Notes under the pieces: generated by a model
Database searches by the model: none
The model's input: only the letters and a program-made list of their open reading frames with translations
Told to the model about the DNA's origin: nothing
Assembly (NCBI RefSeq): GCF_003952465.1
Contig: NZ_CP034448.1
Coordinates: 7,541,001-7,605,000, forward strand
Length of the DNA stretch: 64,000 nt
DNA from: Mesorhizobium sp. M1B.F.Ca.ET.045.04.1.1
GTDB lineage: Bacteria; Pseudomonadota; Alphaproteobacteria; Rhizobiales; Rhizobiaceae
Direction: 5' to 3'
Shown: piece by piece, positions 38,080 to 46,570 of the stretch
Layout of the letters: each line of letters opens with the position of its first letter
Numbering within the stretch: position 1 is the first letter of the stretch
Position numbers and translations under genes: made by a program

Positions 38080-40227
38080 TCAGGCCGCGTTGTCTTTCAG
38101 GAAGGCGGGAATATCGTCGTCCTCATCGATTTCCTGTTCGTCGTCCTGAAGCTCGGCTTCGGGATCAACGTCGCCATCATCGGGACCCGCATCCCCTTCC
38201 TCGCTGTCCTCGGGGATCCGATCGTCATCTTCGTCATAGTCTTGTGACGAATAATCCGGCGCCGCAGCTTGTTCGGTAATGGAACCGGTGAAAGCCATGC
38301 CGTCTGGCAACCAGGTCGAGGTCTTTTGCGCCGTCTGTGCGGTAAGGCCGGCCGCGGCGCGTGGATCCTCGCTGAAGGCCTGTTCCATGCTGGCGGCGAT
38401 GATCGGCTTCTTGTCCTTGGCCTTGTCGTCGGCCCAGCGGTCATCGATCAGCTCGCGTGCGACCTTGATGGCATGGTCTTTCTTGACGCGGCTCCAGTAG
38501 TTTTCAGCCGTCGGCCTCCAGCAAGCTGCTGTGTCGACGGCCATGCGCTGGCCAATCACCTCGATGACGGGATGCGCGCAAGTGTCAGTTGCGAGCTGCG
38601 GGATGACGCCATGGGCGACGCACCAGGCAAAGAGCGCCTGCTTATCGTTGTCGGGCAGCGCGCACATCGCCCGGAAGTCCTGCGGACTGGGCAGGGACTC
38701 CCATTCGACATTGAGACCTTCCTCGGTGGCCTGCAGCATGCGTTGCGCAATCGTATCCTTGATGGCGTCACGGCTCCGGTAGGTCTCCGCCTGCGAGACC
38801 ACAACGTTGATCGGCGTGGGCCGATAGGTGTTGTCGGTGAGAACACGCAAACACATGGAGTAGAGCATGACGTCGAAGGCCGTTGCGAAATCGGCCGCCA
38901 GGTGCGCCTTCAGCACCTGATGGCGTGCTGCGCGCAGATCATTAGCGAGCAATGCGGAGACGCCCTGTTCTTTGCGTGCTTCGGCCACGGGGTCTTTGGC
39001 GACGCCGCGGCGCGAGACCGGCATCTCAATGTCGGGAGCGGCGGTGTCGCCCTCGTCATTGTCTGACACAGCCTTCTTTTCGAGAAGGTCTTCGGGGCGC
39101 ACGAGACCGGCTTCTATGCGCAGATCGCCGTCATAGTCGACAGTGACGACGACACCTGCAATGGCCTTTTGCTCATCCATGAAGACCGCGCTATTGGCAA
39201 TGATCTTGCGCAGTTCCTCCAGGCGCTCGGCGGCTGCGTCTTCCTCGGCCTGCTGCTCATCGGTCCAGGTTTCCTCGTCGTATTGGCTCGAAAATGCCTC
39301 GATACGGGATTCCAGTTCTTCGACCTCGTTGACGATCGCCGCACTTGGTTCGACCGGCTCGGGATAGACGCGACCGAAGCGGCGGAAAGCGTCATAAGCG
39401 ACTTCGAGCTCGACTGTGACCCATTTCCACTCCTTGGCGAGATCGTCAGCCGTCACTTGAAGCTTTTCGCGGGCAAGTTTTTCAAGAAGCTCGCTGTCGG
39501 CGAGATGAACGCTGTCATTATCGGAAAAGAGGTCGCGCAGCACTGTGCCGCCGGCGGCCTGGTAGGCGTCTACGCCGACGAAGCGCCCAAGCTTGGAGTT
39601 GCCGTGGTGGGTGCGCCGCGTCAGAGCCGATTTGATATTTTGCGGGTAGGGAACGTACGGGTTGGTGGCGAGTTCTTCCCAGACCTCGTTCTGCCGAGCG
39701 TGATCGTCGGTGATCGAGAAGGCTTGCATGCATTCTAGTGTCATCTTGTTGGCACGGAAGGCCTCGATAATGAGGGGGGAGACGCGTGCCAGCTTCATTC
39801 GGCGATCGACGAAATTCAGCGTGACGCCGAAGCGGTTGGCGATTTCCTCGCGTGACCAACCCTTCTTCTCAAGGGCATTGAAAGCCTCGAATTCGTCTGC
39901 CGGATGCATGTCGGCCCGGACGAAATTTTCAATGAGAGAGGTTTCTTCCGCCTGCTTTTTGGTTTCGACGATGCAGGGAATATCCTTGTCGGCAGGGATT
40001 TCACCTTCAGCTGACAGGCGTTCGAGCATCGTGAGACGGCGACCGCCGGCATGGACATGGTAACCTTTGCCGGATTTGTGGACGAGCAGGTTCTGCTTGA
40101 TGCCGTTGGCCTTGATGCTGGCATAGAGCTCATTGTCCTCTTCTTCGCTGACTGTTGTCTTGCGAACATTGAGCTGGCTGCGGGACAGCTTGTTGAGCGG
40201 TATCATGGCGATGATGGGGTTGGTCAT
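38080..40227 (-). CDS. ParB/RepB/Spo0J-family protein
   Basis: The 715-aa product starts with a ParB N-terminal nuclease/CTPase-like domain (IPLNKLSRSQLNVRKT, HVHAGGRRLTML, SLIENFVRADMHPADEF). The KorB-type helix-turn-helix follows (GWSREEIANRFGVTLNFVDRRMKLARVSPLI). The remaining 500 residues are long and acidic at the end, much longer than chromosomal ParB (about 300 aa); such long ParB-like proteins are typical of rhizobial and sphingomonad mobile elements. No parA is adjacent, so a role in segregation is uncertain. It carries the shared structured leader. Confidence 0.88.
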   Translation of the reverse strand: MTNPIIAMIPLNKLSRSQLNVRKTTVSEEEDNELYASIKANGIKQNLLVHKSGKGYHVHAGGRRLTMLERLSAEGEIPADKDIPCIVETKKQAEETSLIENFVRADMHPADEFEAFNALEKKGWSREEIANRFGVTLNFVDRRMKLARVSPLIIEAFRANKMTLECMQAFSITDDHARQNEVWEELATNPYVPYPQNIKSALTRRTHHGNSKLGRFVGVDAYQAAGGTVLRDLFSDNDSVHLADSELLEKLAREKLQVTADDLAKEWKWVTVELEVAYDAFRRFGRVYPEPVEPSAAIVNEVEELESRIEAFSSQYDEETWTDEQQAEEDAAAERLEELRKIIANSAVFMDEQKAIAGVVVTVDYDGDLRIEAGLVRPEDLLEKKAVSDNDEGDTAAPDIEMPVSRRGVAKDPVAEARKEQGVSALLANDLRAARHQVLKAHLAADFATAFDVMLYSMCLRVLTDNTYRPTPINVVVSQAETYRSRDAIKDTIAQRMLQATEEGLNVEWESLPSPQDFRAMCALPDNDKQALFAWCVAHGVIPQLATDTCAHPVIEVIGQRMAVDTAACWRPTAENYWSRVKKDHAIKVARELIDDRWADDKAKDKKPIIAASMEQAFSEDPRAAAGLTAQTAQKTSTWLPDGMAFTGSITEQAAAPDYSSQDYDEDDDRIPEDSEEGDAGPDDGDVDPEAELQDDEQEIDEDDDIPAFLKDNAA

Positions 40228-40315
40228 GGTATGGCTCCTGTTGAGCCGGGCGGGAGAACTCTCTCCTCTTTCGGAGCCCGGACACCCGGGCTCCCCTGCC
40301 TCTTCCTCTTACCGC
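40228..40315 (-). promoter_or_regulatory. Structured 5' leader, copy 2 (parB-like gene)
   Basis: Three stems can be drawn on the minus strand: GGAGCCCGG/CCGGGCTCC (40294-40273), GGAG/CTCC around AGAGTT, and GGCTC/GAGCC (40247-40233). The last stem contains the GGAG Shine-Dalgarno sequence of the parB-like gene. The leader starts with the AGAGGAAGAGG stretch shared with the other copies. Confidence 0.6.
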
Positions 40316-40550
40316 GGGATGCAGGATGGGGCGTTTCAGATCCTGCTCTTGCCAGCGAAAGCCGGGGCAGGGAGGGTGCGGTAGGCTCCAGCGACCCCGC
40401 ATTCACGCGGATGAATTCCTTGAGGAAGGCGCGCATGACATCGATAGAGGTGGCCGCCGACAAGAGCGACATTGCGAAGGGAATGCGACCGAAGCGCCTG
40501 ACGGCCGGCAAACTTCAGATGCATTCACGCATGAGCTGGAATGTTGAGCT

Positions 40551-40797
40551 TATGTTGCCTTCGACATGATGTATCTGGACGGACAGGATCTGCGAGCGTT
40601 GCCGGTGATCGAGCGGAAGGCCAAGCTTTGGGGGCTGGTGAAGCCGGCCGAGGGCGTCATCCAGTATTCGACACATGTCGAGGGCGGCGTCGCCGAATTC
40701 TACGGCGCCGTCGACAAGATGGGCCTGGGTCTCGAAGCGTCGGAACACCTCCTATACGAGCGGTGCGTCCGACGCCCGGGTCAAGACTAAGTGTCGG
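40551..40797 (+). pseudogene. Fragment of an ATP-dependent DNA ligase (LigD-type), frameshifted
   Basis: The plus strand encodes FDMMYLDGQDLRALPVIERKAKLWGL and IQYSTHVEGGVAEFY, the part of the LigD ligase domain just before motif IV. At about 40726 the frame changes and the next frame reads WVSKRRNTSYTSGASDARVKTKC, matching the following conserved EGxVSKR...YxSGR...WLKxK segment. Both ends of the gene are absent. LigD works with Ku in end joining in rhizobia; this piece is not functional. Confidence 0.75.
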
Positions 40798-40799
40798 AG

Positions 40800-41279
40800 C
40801 TATCTCCGCGCGCTGACGGGAGCCTTTTTCAAGCCGGCTATCGGGAGTTTGTGGGTCACCAACCTGCCGTTGTAGGTATATTTGAGGAAGCCGAAATATC
40901 CGGTTTCGGAATAATCCACGAACACCGAATGCTCGCCTTCCTGGTCGATGATGGTGTCACCTGGCTCGAAAGGGTGGGGTGGTCCTTGGTTTACGGTCAT
41001 TCCAGAACTCCCTATCAACGCGGCGAGAGCCCGACCTGGCCGGGGCTGCGAACAATTTGCCCCTTCTTCTTCCTCCTCCTCCACCGGCGGCCACTCGTAG
41101 CTACCGTCGGCGGGTTCATGGCCGAGCTCGATCAGCCTGGCTCGATCGTGCTTGAGAGCACGGATTGCGTGCACGGCTGCCTCGGCCTGTTCAGCCGGGT
41201 CGTCCGACAATTCGCCGGGCACATGGATGCCCAGGATTTCAAGGATGCTTTCGGTGAAGTCACAGCATGAATAGGTCAT
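40800..41279 (-). CDS. Hypothetical acidic protein
   Basis: The ATG at 41279 (AAGGA 7-8 bases upstream) gives 159 aa. The N-terminal half is helical (FTESILEILGIHVPGEL). A Glu run (VEEEEEEG) follows, and then a compact beta-rich C-terminus (FEPGDTIIDQEGEHSVFVDYSETGYFGFLKY). No family is recognised. Its stop lies directly against the end of the ligase fragment on the other strand. Confidence 0.6.
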   Translation of the reverse strand: MTYSCCDFTESILEILGIHVPGELSDDPAEQAEAAVHAIRALKHDRARLIELGHEPADGSYEWPPVEEEEEEGANCSQPRPGRALAALIGSSGMTVNQGPPHPFEPGDTIIDQEGEHSVFVDYSETGYFGFLKYTYNGRLVTHKLPIAGLKKAPVSARR

Positions 41280-41380
41280 TAAGTCAGTCCTTGGTTGGAG
41301 TTTGTCGATCTTCGCTTCCGACAGGCCGGGGGATTGCGGCTTGAGCGAGCAATGAAGTCGCCCCAGACGAAGCCGTCTCG

Positions 41381-41473
41381 CTACTGCAGTTTTGTTGCCG
41401 AACATGCGAGCACAAGAAGGCGGCTTGTCGCCGCTGAATCGTCAGGAATGGAAGGGAGGATGGGTAACGACAT
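41381..41473 (-). pseudogene. Truncated gene start under the shared leader
   Basis: An ATG at 41473 follows leader copy 3 and encodes MSLPILPSIPDDSAATSRLL, then VLACSATKLQ and a TAG. LVLACSATK is a motif I associate with DUF6884-type proteins, which are several times longer. The reading frame stops after 30 codons and continues as degraded sequence. A small remnant is the best explanation; confidence is low because the piece is short. Confidence 0.4.
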
Positions 41474-41562
41474 CGGGGCGGCTCCTTTTTCAAGAGCCGG
41501 GTGGGAAACTCTCTCTCCCGTTGGGAAGCCCGGCACCCGGGCTTTCCCTGTCGCTTCCTCTT
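41474..41562 (-). promoter_or_regulatory. Structured 5' leader, copy 3 (upstream of a gene remnant)
   Basis: The minus strand has AAGAGGAAG, then AAGCCCGG/CCGGGCTT (hairpin within 41549-41523), GGGAGAGAGAGTTTCCC, and CGGCTC/GAGCCG (41499-41479) containing the GGAG ribosome binding site. The order and spacing match the parB-like leader closely, although the gene behind it is broken. Confidence 0.6.
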
Positions 41563-41591
41563 ATATTATGAGCGTAACATTGGAGGGGCGG

Positions 41592-41822
41592 CTATTTGGG
41601 GGAGCCGCGCTCTGCTTCCTGGCGGCGATTTCGCGCGTAGGCTTTGAGTTCGTCCTGATTGTCGCGAACCCATTCCAGGGTTTTCAGGACACATTCGAGG
41701 CGAAGGACGTGCTCGGCCGCAGCGCGTTCATGGCGTCCGTGGGAACGAAGATGCTCGCGGCGGCGCTGTTCCAGCACCTCCTTGATCTCATCGATCTGAG
41801 CGAAGATGGACCTATCAGCCAT
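41592..41822 (-). CDS. Small helical hypothetical protein
   Basis: The ATG at 41822 gives a 76-aa, highly charged helical protein (IDEIKEVLEQRRREHLRSHGRHERAAAEHVLRLE...). It begins 8 bases after the PemK-like toxin stop, so it belongs to the same unit. A longer open frame upstream overlaps the toxin gene and is not likely. Function unknown. Confidence 0.55.
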   Translation of the reverse strand: MADRSIFAQIDEIKEVLEQRRREHLRSHGRHERAAAEHVLRLECVLKTLEWVRDNQDELKAYARNRRQEAERGSPK

Positions 41823-41830
41823 GTTTGGAC

Positions 41831-42262
41831 TTACGCTTTGGTGCGATCGATGCGGGCGCTGCCTTGACGGAAAAGCGGCAATGCTTCGTCGGCCAGGCGT
41901 TGCATGAATTGCTTGCTGAAGCGGCCAATCGGATCCTGATTTACATCGAGAGAATAGGATCGCTCCACGATGTCGTAATTGTATTCGCTGACGATGATCC
42001 ACCCGCCTTTCCATTCCTTGAGCCCGCCGCGGCGGCACTCGATCTGAGGAAGTTCGATGGCAACCTGGTCGGCTTTGGGAGGAGTCGCAGAGACGGCTAG
42101 AAGGCCGACATGTGTCAGGCCGTTGGCACTTTTGAGGACCGTGAGGACACAGACCGGCCGAGGCTTCTCGCCGTCCTTCCGGCCCAATTCGAGCTGCCAT
42201 TTAAAGACATAGTCATAATAGAAGATGTTGCCGTGTTTCAGCAGGTCGGCATTATTCCTCAT
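41831..42262 (-). CDS. PemK/MazF-like toxin
   Basis: The ATG at 42262 lies inside the end of the antitoxin gene (11-base overlap), 143 aa. It resembles rhizobial proteins annotated as growth inhibitor PemK: YDYVFKWQLELGRKDGEKPRPVCVL, THVGLLAVSATPP, VAIELPQIE, WIIVSEYNYD. The KPRPVCV strand is the usual MazF/PemK motif. An mRNA-cleaving toxin is expected, but the family is divergent. Confidence 0.72.
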   Translation of the reverse strand: MRNNADLLKHGNIFYYDYVFKWQLELGRKDGEKPRPVCVLTVLKSANGLTHVGLLAVSATPPKADQVAIELPQIECRRGGLKEWKGGWIIVSEYNYDIVERSYSLDVNQDPIGRFSKQFMQRLADEALPLFRQGSARIDRTKA

Positions 42263-42506
42263 AGCCTTCCCCCGCCGCCAGTCGCTCAAGATCGGCGGCG
42301 AATGCATCAGCCAGATCGTCGGGGGTTTCGCCGGCGCCATAGACTCGACGAGGATCGCCGGCTCGGCGGAGGCGATCATATTGTTCTGCGGTCATGAGGA
42401 CGAACTTTCTTTTTCCGCGGCGGGTGATGTCGACTGGCGCAACGTAGGCCGCTTCGACAACTTCGCCGGATTTGTTGCTAAGATCGGTGAGGGAAAAGCT
42501 GCGCAT
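42252..42506 (-). CDS. Phd/YefM-type antitoxin
   Basis: The 84-aa product has the Phd/YefM N-terminal DNA-binding fold (FSLTDLSNKSGEVVEAAYVAPVDITRRGKRKFVLMTAEQYDRL) and a flexible acidic C-terminus that would bind the toxin. It precedes and overlaps the toxin gene. An inverted repeat over its promoter fits autoregulation. Confidence 0.85.
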   Translation of the reverse strand: MRSFSLTDLSNKSGEVVEAAYVAPVDITRRGKRKFVLMTAEQYDRLRRAGDPRRVYGAGETPDDLADAFAADLERLAAGEGYEE

Positions 42507-42533
42507 GATGCACGCTCCTGAATTTGGCTTGAC

Positions 42534-42565
42534 CCCATTTTAGGGAAGTTAGCTAAAATGGGCAA
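42534..42565 (-). promoter_or_regulatory. Promoter with overlapping operator of the Phd/PemK-like pair
   Basis: On the minus strand TTGCCC (42565-42560) and TAAAAT (42542-42537) are 17 bases apart. A perfect 10-bp inverted repeat (CCCATTTTAG at 42534-42543, CTAAAATGGG at 42553-42562, spacer 9) covers the -10 box and spacer. Repressor binding here would block RNA polymerase. Confidence 0.7.
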
Positions 42566-42660
42566 GACGAGGCTATCGCCACCGATGATGATGCGGGTCC
42601 AGACATGGTTGGCCATGCTTGTTGCCTTTCGCGATTGAGGAGAGGGCAGGAGAGGAGACG

Positions 42661-43110
42661 TCAGGAAGGGCTGCCGCTCGCGTCGGCGCCCTCCATGAGC
42701 ACGGCGTTCGCCGTGATCAGGCCGATATCGATCGCATGCCGGATCGTGTTCTGGATCGCCGCGGTTTGGCCGAACGCGTGCCAGAGACCCCACAGGGCGC
42801 GACGGCGCGCATATTCGGGACTGCGCTTCCAGTCGTCATAGTTGGCGAAACCGGCCTCGCGGCCGTGGTCGACGCCGACAAAGGGCGGATGTCCGTCAAG
42901 TCGAGGCGGCGATGCGGGAGTTGGAAGGCGGCGCACGTCGAATACGCCGTCTGCTGCATGTCGGGCGTCGTCGTCACCGTCATCATGGATGGCGAACCAG
43001 TGAGTGCGAACGTCCTGGTCGAATTCGTTGTCCTTGTAGACGTGGTAGATTTCGACCCCTGCATGTTCCATGAACAGTTCGGCGGGCCGATGCTGGGTGA
43101 TGTATGGCAT
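42661..43110 (-). CDS. Hypothetical island protein
   Basis: The 149-aa product (MPYITQHRPAELFMEHAG, EIYHVYKDNEFDQDVRTHWF, then a helical C-terminus LWGLWHAFGQTAAIQNTIRHAID) has natural composition but no recognisable motif. It follows the ardC C-terminal half on the same strand by 72 bases and may once have been transcribed with ardC. Confidence 0.55.
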   Translation of the reverse strand: MPYITQHRPAELFMEHAGVEIYHVYKDNEFDQDVRTHWFAIHDDGDDDARHAADGVFDVRRLPTPASPPRLDGHPPFVGVDHGREAGFANYDDWKRSPEYARRRALWGLWHAFGQTAAIQNTIRHAIDIGLITANAVLMEGADASGSPS

Positions 43111-43182
43111 GATCGTTTGCTCCAGATATGTGGAAAGCCCGGCGCGATGGTCGGGTTCGGGTTGAAGCGATTGATTGCGGTG

Positions 43183-43503
43183 TCAGGCGGCGGCTGCGAG
43201 CAGAGCGCCGTCTTTTGAGGCGGCGCCGGGCTGCAAGCTGTGCAGGTAAGCGGCGGCGCGTTCGGCATGCGCGGCGGCCTGGAAAATGGCGCGCTTATCG
43301 TTCTTCAGGACCTTTAGCCAGCTAGCGATATAGGCGGCGTGATCCTCGCGCGGCTCGGCCTCGATGCCGAGGTCCGCGCAGATCATACATGCAGAAATTT
43401 CGGCCACTACCTCCTCGATCGCATAGCCTTCATCTCCCCATGTCTTGCGGCCGAAATCGCGATCGAGGCGTGTTGGATGCTTTGTCCAATGGGACACTTC
43501 GTG
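43183..43503 (-). pseudogene. ardC: Resident ardC, C-terminal half (split by insertion)
   Basis: This half encodes HE-VSHWTKHPTRLDRDFG and on to the stop, i.e. the second half of the HExxH zinc site and the C-terminal domain of an ArdC-like antirestriction metallopeptidase. The first half is 6.2 kb away at 49757-50383. Joined at the shared TTCGTG core, the two parts give one 948-base frame of 315 aa plus stop, a normal ArdC length. The gene is certainly inactivated; the piece downstream of GTG at 43497 could still be translated. Confidence 0.9.
43498..43503. repeat. 6-bp core at the left junction of the recombinase element
   Basis: TTCGTG here and at 49751-49756 flanks the element in direct orientation. 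On the minus strand it spells CACGAA, the His-Glu codons of the HExxH motif of ardC. Confidence 0.8.
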
Positions 43504-43583
43504 TTAGGACCCATCTCCAGGGCGTCCTTTCTGTCATCTTCCTGAGCTGGAATCAGGACACTTTCTACGCTTGAGACGCTGTT

Positions 43584-43625
43584 CCGCTTCGCGGGGCGGG
43601 CCCGAGGGCCTGCCCCGCGAAGCGG
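43584..43625. promoter_or_regulatory. Very stable GC hairpin upstream of the first recombinase
   Basis: CCGCTTCGCGGGGC and GCCCCGCGAAGCGG form a perfect 14-bp stem, extended inward by GGGCCC/GGGCCT with one G-T pair to a loop of about four bases. It lies 24 bases before the start codon in the recombinase leader, so it could limit read-through or translation. No T run follows. Confidence 0.7.
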
Positions 43626-43649
43626 CGGGTCGCACGAATTGGAGACCCC

Positions 43650-44789
43650 TTGGCCGAGTTGCTGTTCACGACTGATGAGTTTGCGCCGAATGGCACACCG
43701 TGCCCGGGCGTTCCTATGCTGCTCGATCACGAGATGCGGCTTGTCGAACCAGCTTGTGCCTGGCTGTTGCATATCGCTCTGGTGCGGGGACGAACGCGCA
43801 GTCGGCAGACCTGGCGCACCTATGGAGAAGCCCTTTATGACTGGTGGCAGACGCTCGAGGCCAATGAATGGATTTGGGACGAAATCGGCTTAGCCGAAAT
43901 CGCCGCTTATCGGGATAGAATGCTCTCTCGTCCAAGCGAACACACTGGACGTGCATACGCGCGCAGCACGATCAACGGTCGTCTCAGAACAATGGCCCTC
44001 TTCTATCGCTGGTGCCTCGGTGCAAATCTTGTTCGCCACATACCGTTTACGGTAGATGAGCTGGCTCTATCTCGAAGCCGCCCCCAGGGCTTTCTGGCAC
44101 ACGTTGATGCGACTGGCGGAAGGCAGCTGGTCAACGAATTGACGGTTCGGCAGCCTCCGACACTGCCACGACCACTCTCGCCCGCCGCAGTGCGGCAAGT
44201 GATGAGCCGCGTGCGCACCAGAGACCGATTGATTGTCGAGTGGGCTGTCACAACCGGTATGCGCCGGATGGAAGTGGCCGGATTAAGACTGCGATCGCTT
44301 CCACGGTCCAGCGAGGATGCCTTGGTACCCATCAAAATCGACAGGACGAAGGGTGGCAAAGCGCGCACTGTCTATCCGCCACTGCCATTGGTCGATCGGA
44401 CGATAGCATACTTGCACGAGGAACGGGCGGTCGCTGTCCGGCGCGCCAAATTGCGAGAAGCCGGCTTTGTTGAGCCCGATACGGTCTTCCTGACGGAAGC
44501 TGGCGGCGCGATGACCGCTCGCCGAATTGGCGCGATGTTCAGCACCTCGGCCGCAGCGGCAGGTGTGGCGACAAGCTTCCACGCCTTGCGCCATACATAT
44601 GCGACCGCAATGCTGCGGTTCCTCCAACGGCGGGCACAAGACGAACCAGATCTCAACCCACTTCTTACGCTTCAGGTAATCCTGGGGCATGCCGATCTCG
44701 CCACCACAGCGATCTATCTGCGCGTTCTGGCGACAGACCTGAGCCTGGTGGAGGCAACTGTCGACGAACTCTATGAGGCTCTTCTGTGA
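43650..44789 (+). CDS. Tyrosine recombinase, TnpA-like
   Basis: The 379-aa protein starts at TTG with GGAGA 4 bases upstream. An N-terminal core-binding domain (residues 30-135) precedes the catalytic domain with R205 (GMRRMEVAGL), a Lys in TKGGK, the box HALR (H311, R314), H347 in LGHADLATTAIYL and nucleophile Y356. Length and order match Tn554 TnpA (about 360 aa). The gene overlaps the next recombinase by TGATG. Confidence 0.92.
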   Translation: MAELLFTTDEFAPNGTPCPGVPMLLDHEMRLVEPACAWLLHIALVRGRTRSRQTWRTYGEALYDWWQTLEANEWIWDEIGLAEIAAYRDRMLSRPSEHTGRAYARSTINGRLRTMALFYRWCLGANLVRHIPFTVDELALSRSRPQGFLAHVDATGGRQLVNELTVRQPPTLPRPLSPAAVRQVMSRVRTRDRLIVEWAVTTGMRRMEVAGLRLRSLPRSSEDALVPIKIDRTKGGKARTVYPPLPLVDRTIAYLHEERAVAVRRAKLREAGFVEPDTVFLTEAGGAMTARRIGAMFSTSAAAAGVATSFHALRHTYATAMLRFLQRRAQDEPDLNPLLTLQVILGHADLATTAIYLRVLATDLSLVEATVDELYEALL

Positions 44790-46570
44790 TGGTACGGCGG
44801 CGCAAGAATTATCGCCTCGATCGGTCACCCATACCGCTCATTGGCGCGCCCGGTTCTCTGGTGGTGAACTTCCTTGATCCGGATGGTCGGGCGGAAAATT
44901 GCTTCGACTTCTCTGTTCATAAAAGGGCGCCGCAAGTCGCCGCCGAAATCGCACTTGCCTTCCGCTATCATCATGCCGGCCACAGCCCGGCAACCCGCGT
45001 CGGAGACTTCCACGCCCTGCGTAAATGGTTTGCGTTCCTGTATGCGCACGAACCAGGCATAGGATCGATGAGCGACGTCGACACTGCGGTACTGCGTGCT
45101 TTTATCACCTTTCTCGACGCCAAACCCTGGGCGAAAAGTACGCGCCATTCCGCATGGTCCGTCGTCAAGCAGATGGTTGGCTGGCTGAAGCGAAACCGGC
45201 CCGATCTCGTCGCTTCCGATCTCGAAATCCCGTTCAATGCCTTCCCCCGCAAAAATGCGGAAACGCCCCCACGGGCGGTGCTCAGCAGATCGGAAATAGA
45301 AGCTGTGTTGGCGGCCGCGAGAAAAGACATCGAGGCGAGTTGGGACGCCTTCCGTATGGGGCAAAGCCTTCTATCGATGGTCGACCGGCGGCATATTGCG
45401 CAGGAGCGCGATCTGAAACGGCTCGATCTGGACGATCTAGGCGTGATGCTCGCGATCATCGTTGAGCAGTATGGTGGGCTGGTGCCGCGCCAGAGCGTGA
45501 TGCTGGAGCGTGGCGCGAATCGTTCGCGATTGCACTTCGCGACGCTCAGGCATGGCGGCAGCCCGAAACTTACCGGCCATCTTCATATGATGCCCGAAAC
45601 GCTCATCCCCTATATGATCGCCATCGGAGCGCAGACCTATGCCAATCCCGAAGCGTTGCGAGAGCTGCGTCGTGATTGCATGAGCGAGCATCTGCTTCTT
45701 GACGGGCGTTCGGTCATCAGATGGTCCAAAGGCCGTTCCAATCGAGTGCAACGCCGAAGCTTCCTTCGTGACAAAACCCTATCGGTGCCCAACCTCATCG
45801 ACAGGGTTCTGCAGATGACGTCGCCGTTGCTGGCACATGTGCCGGCGCAAGATCGTGAGCGGCTCTTTGTGGTAGAGACGGTATATGGGTCGCGTACCGT
45901 CAGCCTGATACCTCCCTATCTCATGAGCAAGCACGTGCGTCTGTTTGCGCAACGGCACGGTCTTACCGACGACAGCGGCCAGCCTCTCTCTTTGACATTG
46001 GCCTCCTTGCGGGCAACTGGCCTCACTTTGGCGCATGAAGCACTCGGGCACGACATCCTGAAAACGCAAGTGTTGGCCAACCACGCCACTCCGGATACAA
46101 CGCAGCGCTATATCGACCGACCGATCGTGCGAAGGGCTCAGCAACGCATCGTTGGCAGTCTTCAGGCGCAGTTCGTCGATCTCGTTCGCGGTGCTAACAG
46201 CGCTGATGATGAGAGATCTGATGCCTTGGCAATCGATGCCAGTCATGCCACGGCTGGTGGCTTCATTTGCAAAGATCCCTTCTCCGGTGTTGGAGAGGGT
46301 CAAAAAAGTGGCCGCCTATGCACGGCCTGGCTGGGCTGCTTCACCTGTCCGAATGCTGTTATCCCGCTTGACGCGGACGTCCTGGGGCGGTTGTTGTCAA
46401 CGCGCGATGCGCTCGTTGCAGCACGTCAGACATTGGCGCCGGATCGCTGGCGGCTCCTCTACGCGCCGAAACTGGAAATCCTCGAGAACGACATCTTGTC
46501 CCGCTTCTCGCCGGAGCTTCACCTGGTCGCGTCCATGAAAACGGCGCCAGCTTTGCCGCTGATTGAATGA
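44789..46570 (+). CDS. Tyrosine recombinase, TnpB-like
   Basis: The 593-aa protein from the ATG at 44789 is similar in size to Tn554 TnpB (about 630 aa). An SAM-like N-terminal domain (FHALRKWFAFLYAHE) and a catalytic domain are visible: Arg in GLVPRQSVML, a Lys in WSKGRSNR, His in LANHATPDTTQRYIDR and the probable Tyr nucleophile. The HxxR box reads ASLR, so its His is replaced by Ala. Cysteines in FICKDPF...CTAWLGCFTCPN suggest a zinc-binding C-terminal segment. Coupled to both neighbours. Confidence 0.87.
   Translation: MVRRRKNYRLDRSPIPLIGAPGSLVVNFLDPDGRAENCFDFSVHKRAPQVAAEIALAFRYHHAGHSPATRVGDFHALRKWFAFLYAHEPGIGSMSDVDTAVLRAFITFLDAKPWAKSTRHSAWSVVKQMVGWLKRNRPDLVASDLEIPFNAFPRKNAETPPRAVLSRSEIEAVLAAARKDIEASWDAFRMGQSLLSMVDRRHIAQERDLKRLDLDDLGVMLAIIVEQYGGLVPRQSVMLERGANRSRLHFATLRHGGSPKLTGHLHMMPETLIPYMIAIGAQTYANPEALRELRRDCMSEHLLLDGRSVIRWSKGRSNRVQRRSFLRDKTLSVPNLIDRVLQMTSPLLAHVPAQDRERLFVVETVYGSRTVSLIPPYLMSKHVRLFAQRHGLTDDSGQPLSLTLASLRATGLTLAHEALGHDILKTQVLANHATPDTTQRYIDRPIVRRAQQRIVGSLQAQFVDLVRGANSADDERSDALAIDASHATAGGFICKDPFSGVGEGQKSGRLCTAWLGCFTCPNAVIPLDADVLGRLLSTRDALVAARQTLAPDRWRLLYAPKLEILENDILSRFSPELHLVASMKTAPALPLIE

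Noticed and set aside
42520..42617. A short minus-strand frame beginning MANHVWTRIIIGGDS
   Set aside because: It runs through the promoter and operator of the Phd/PemK-like pair; at most a remnant of an older gene.
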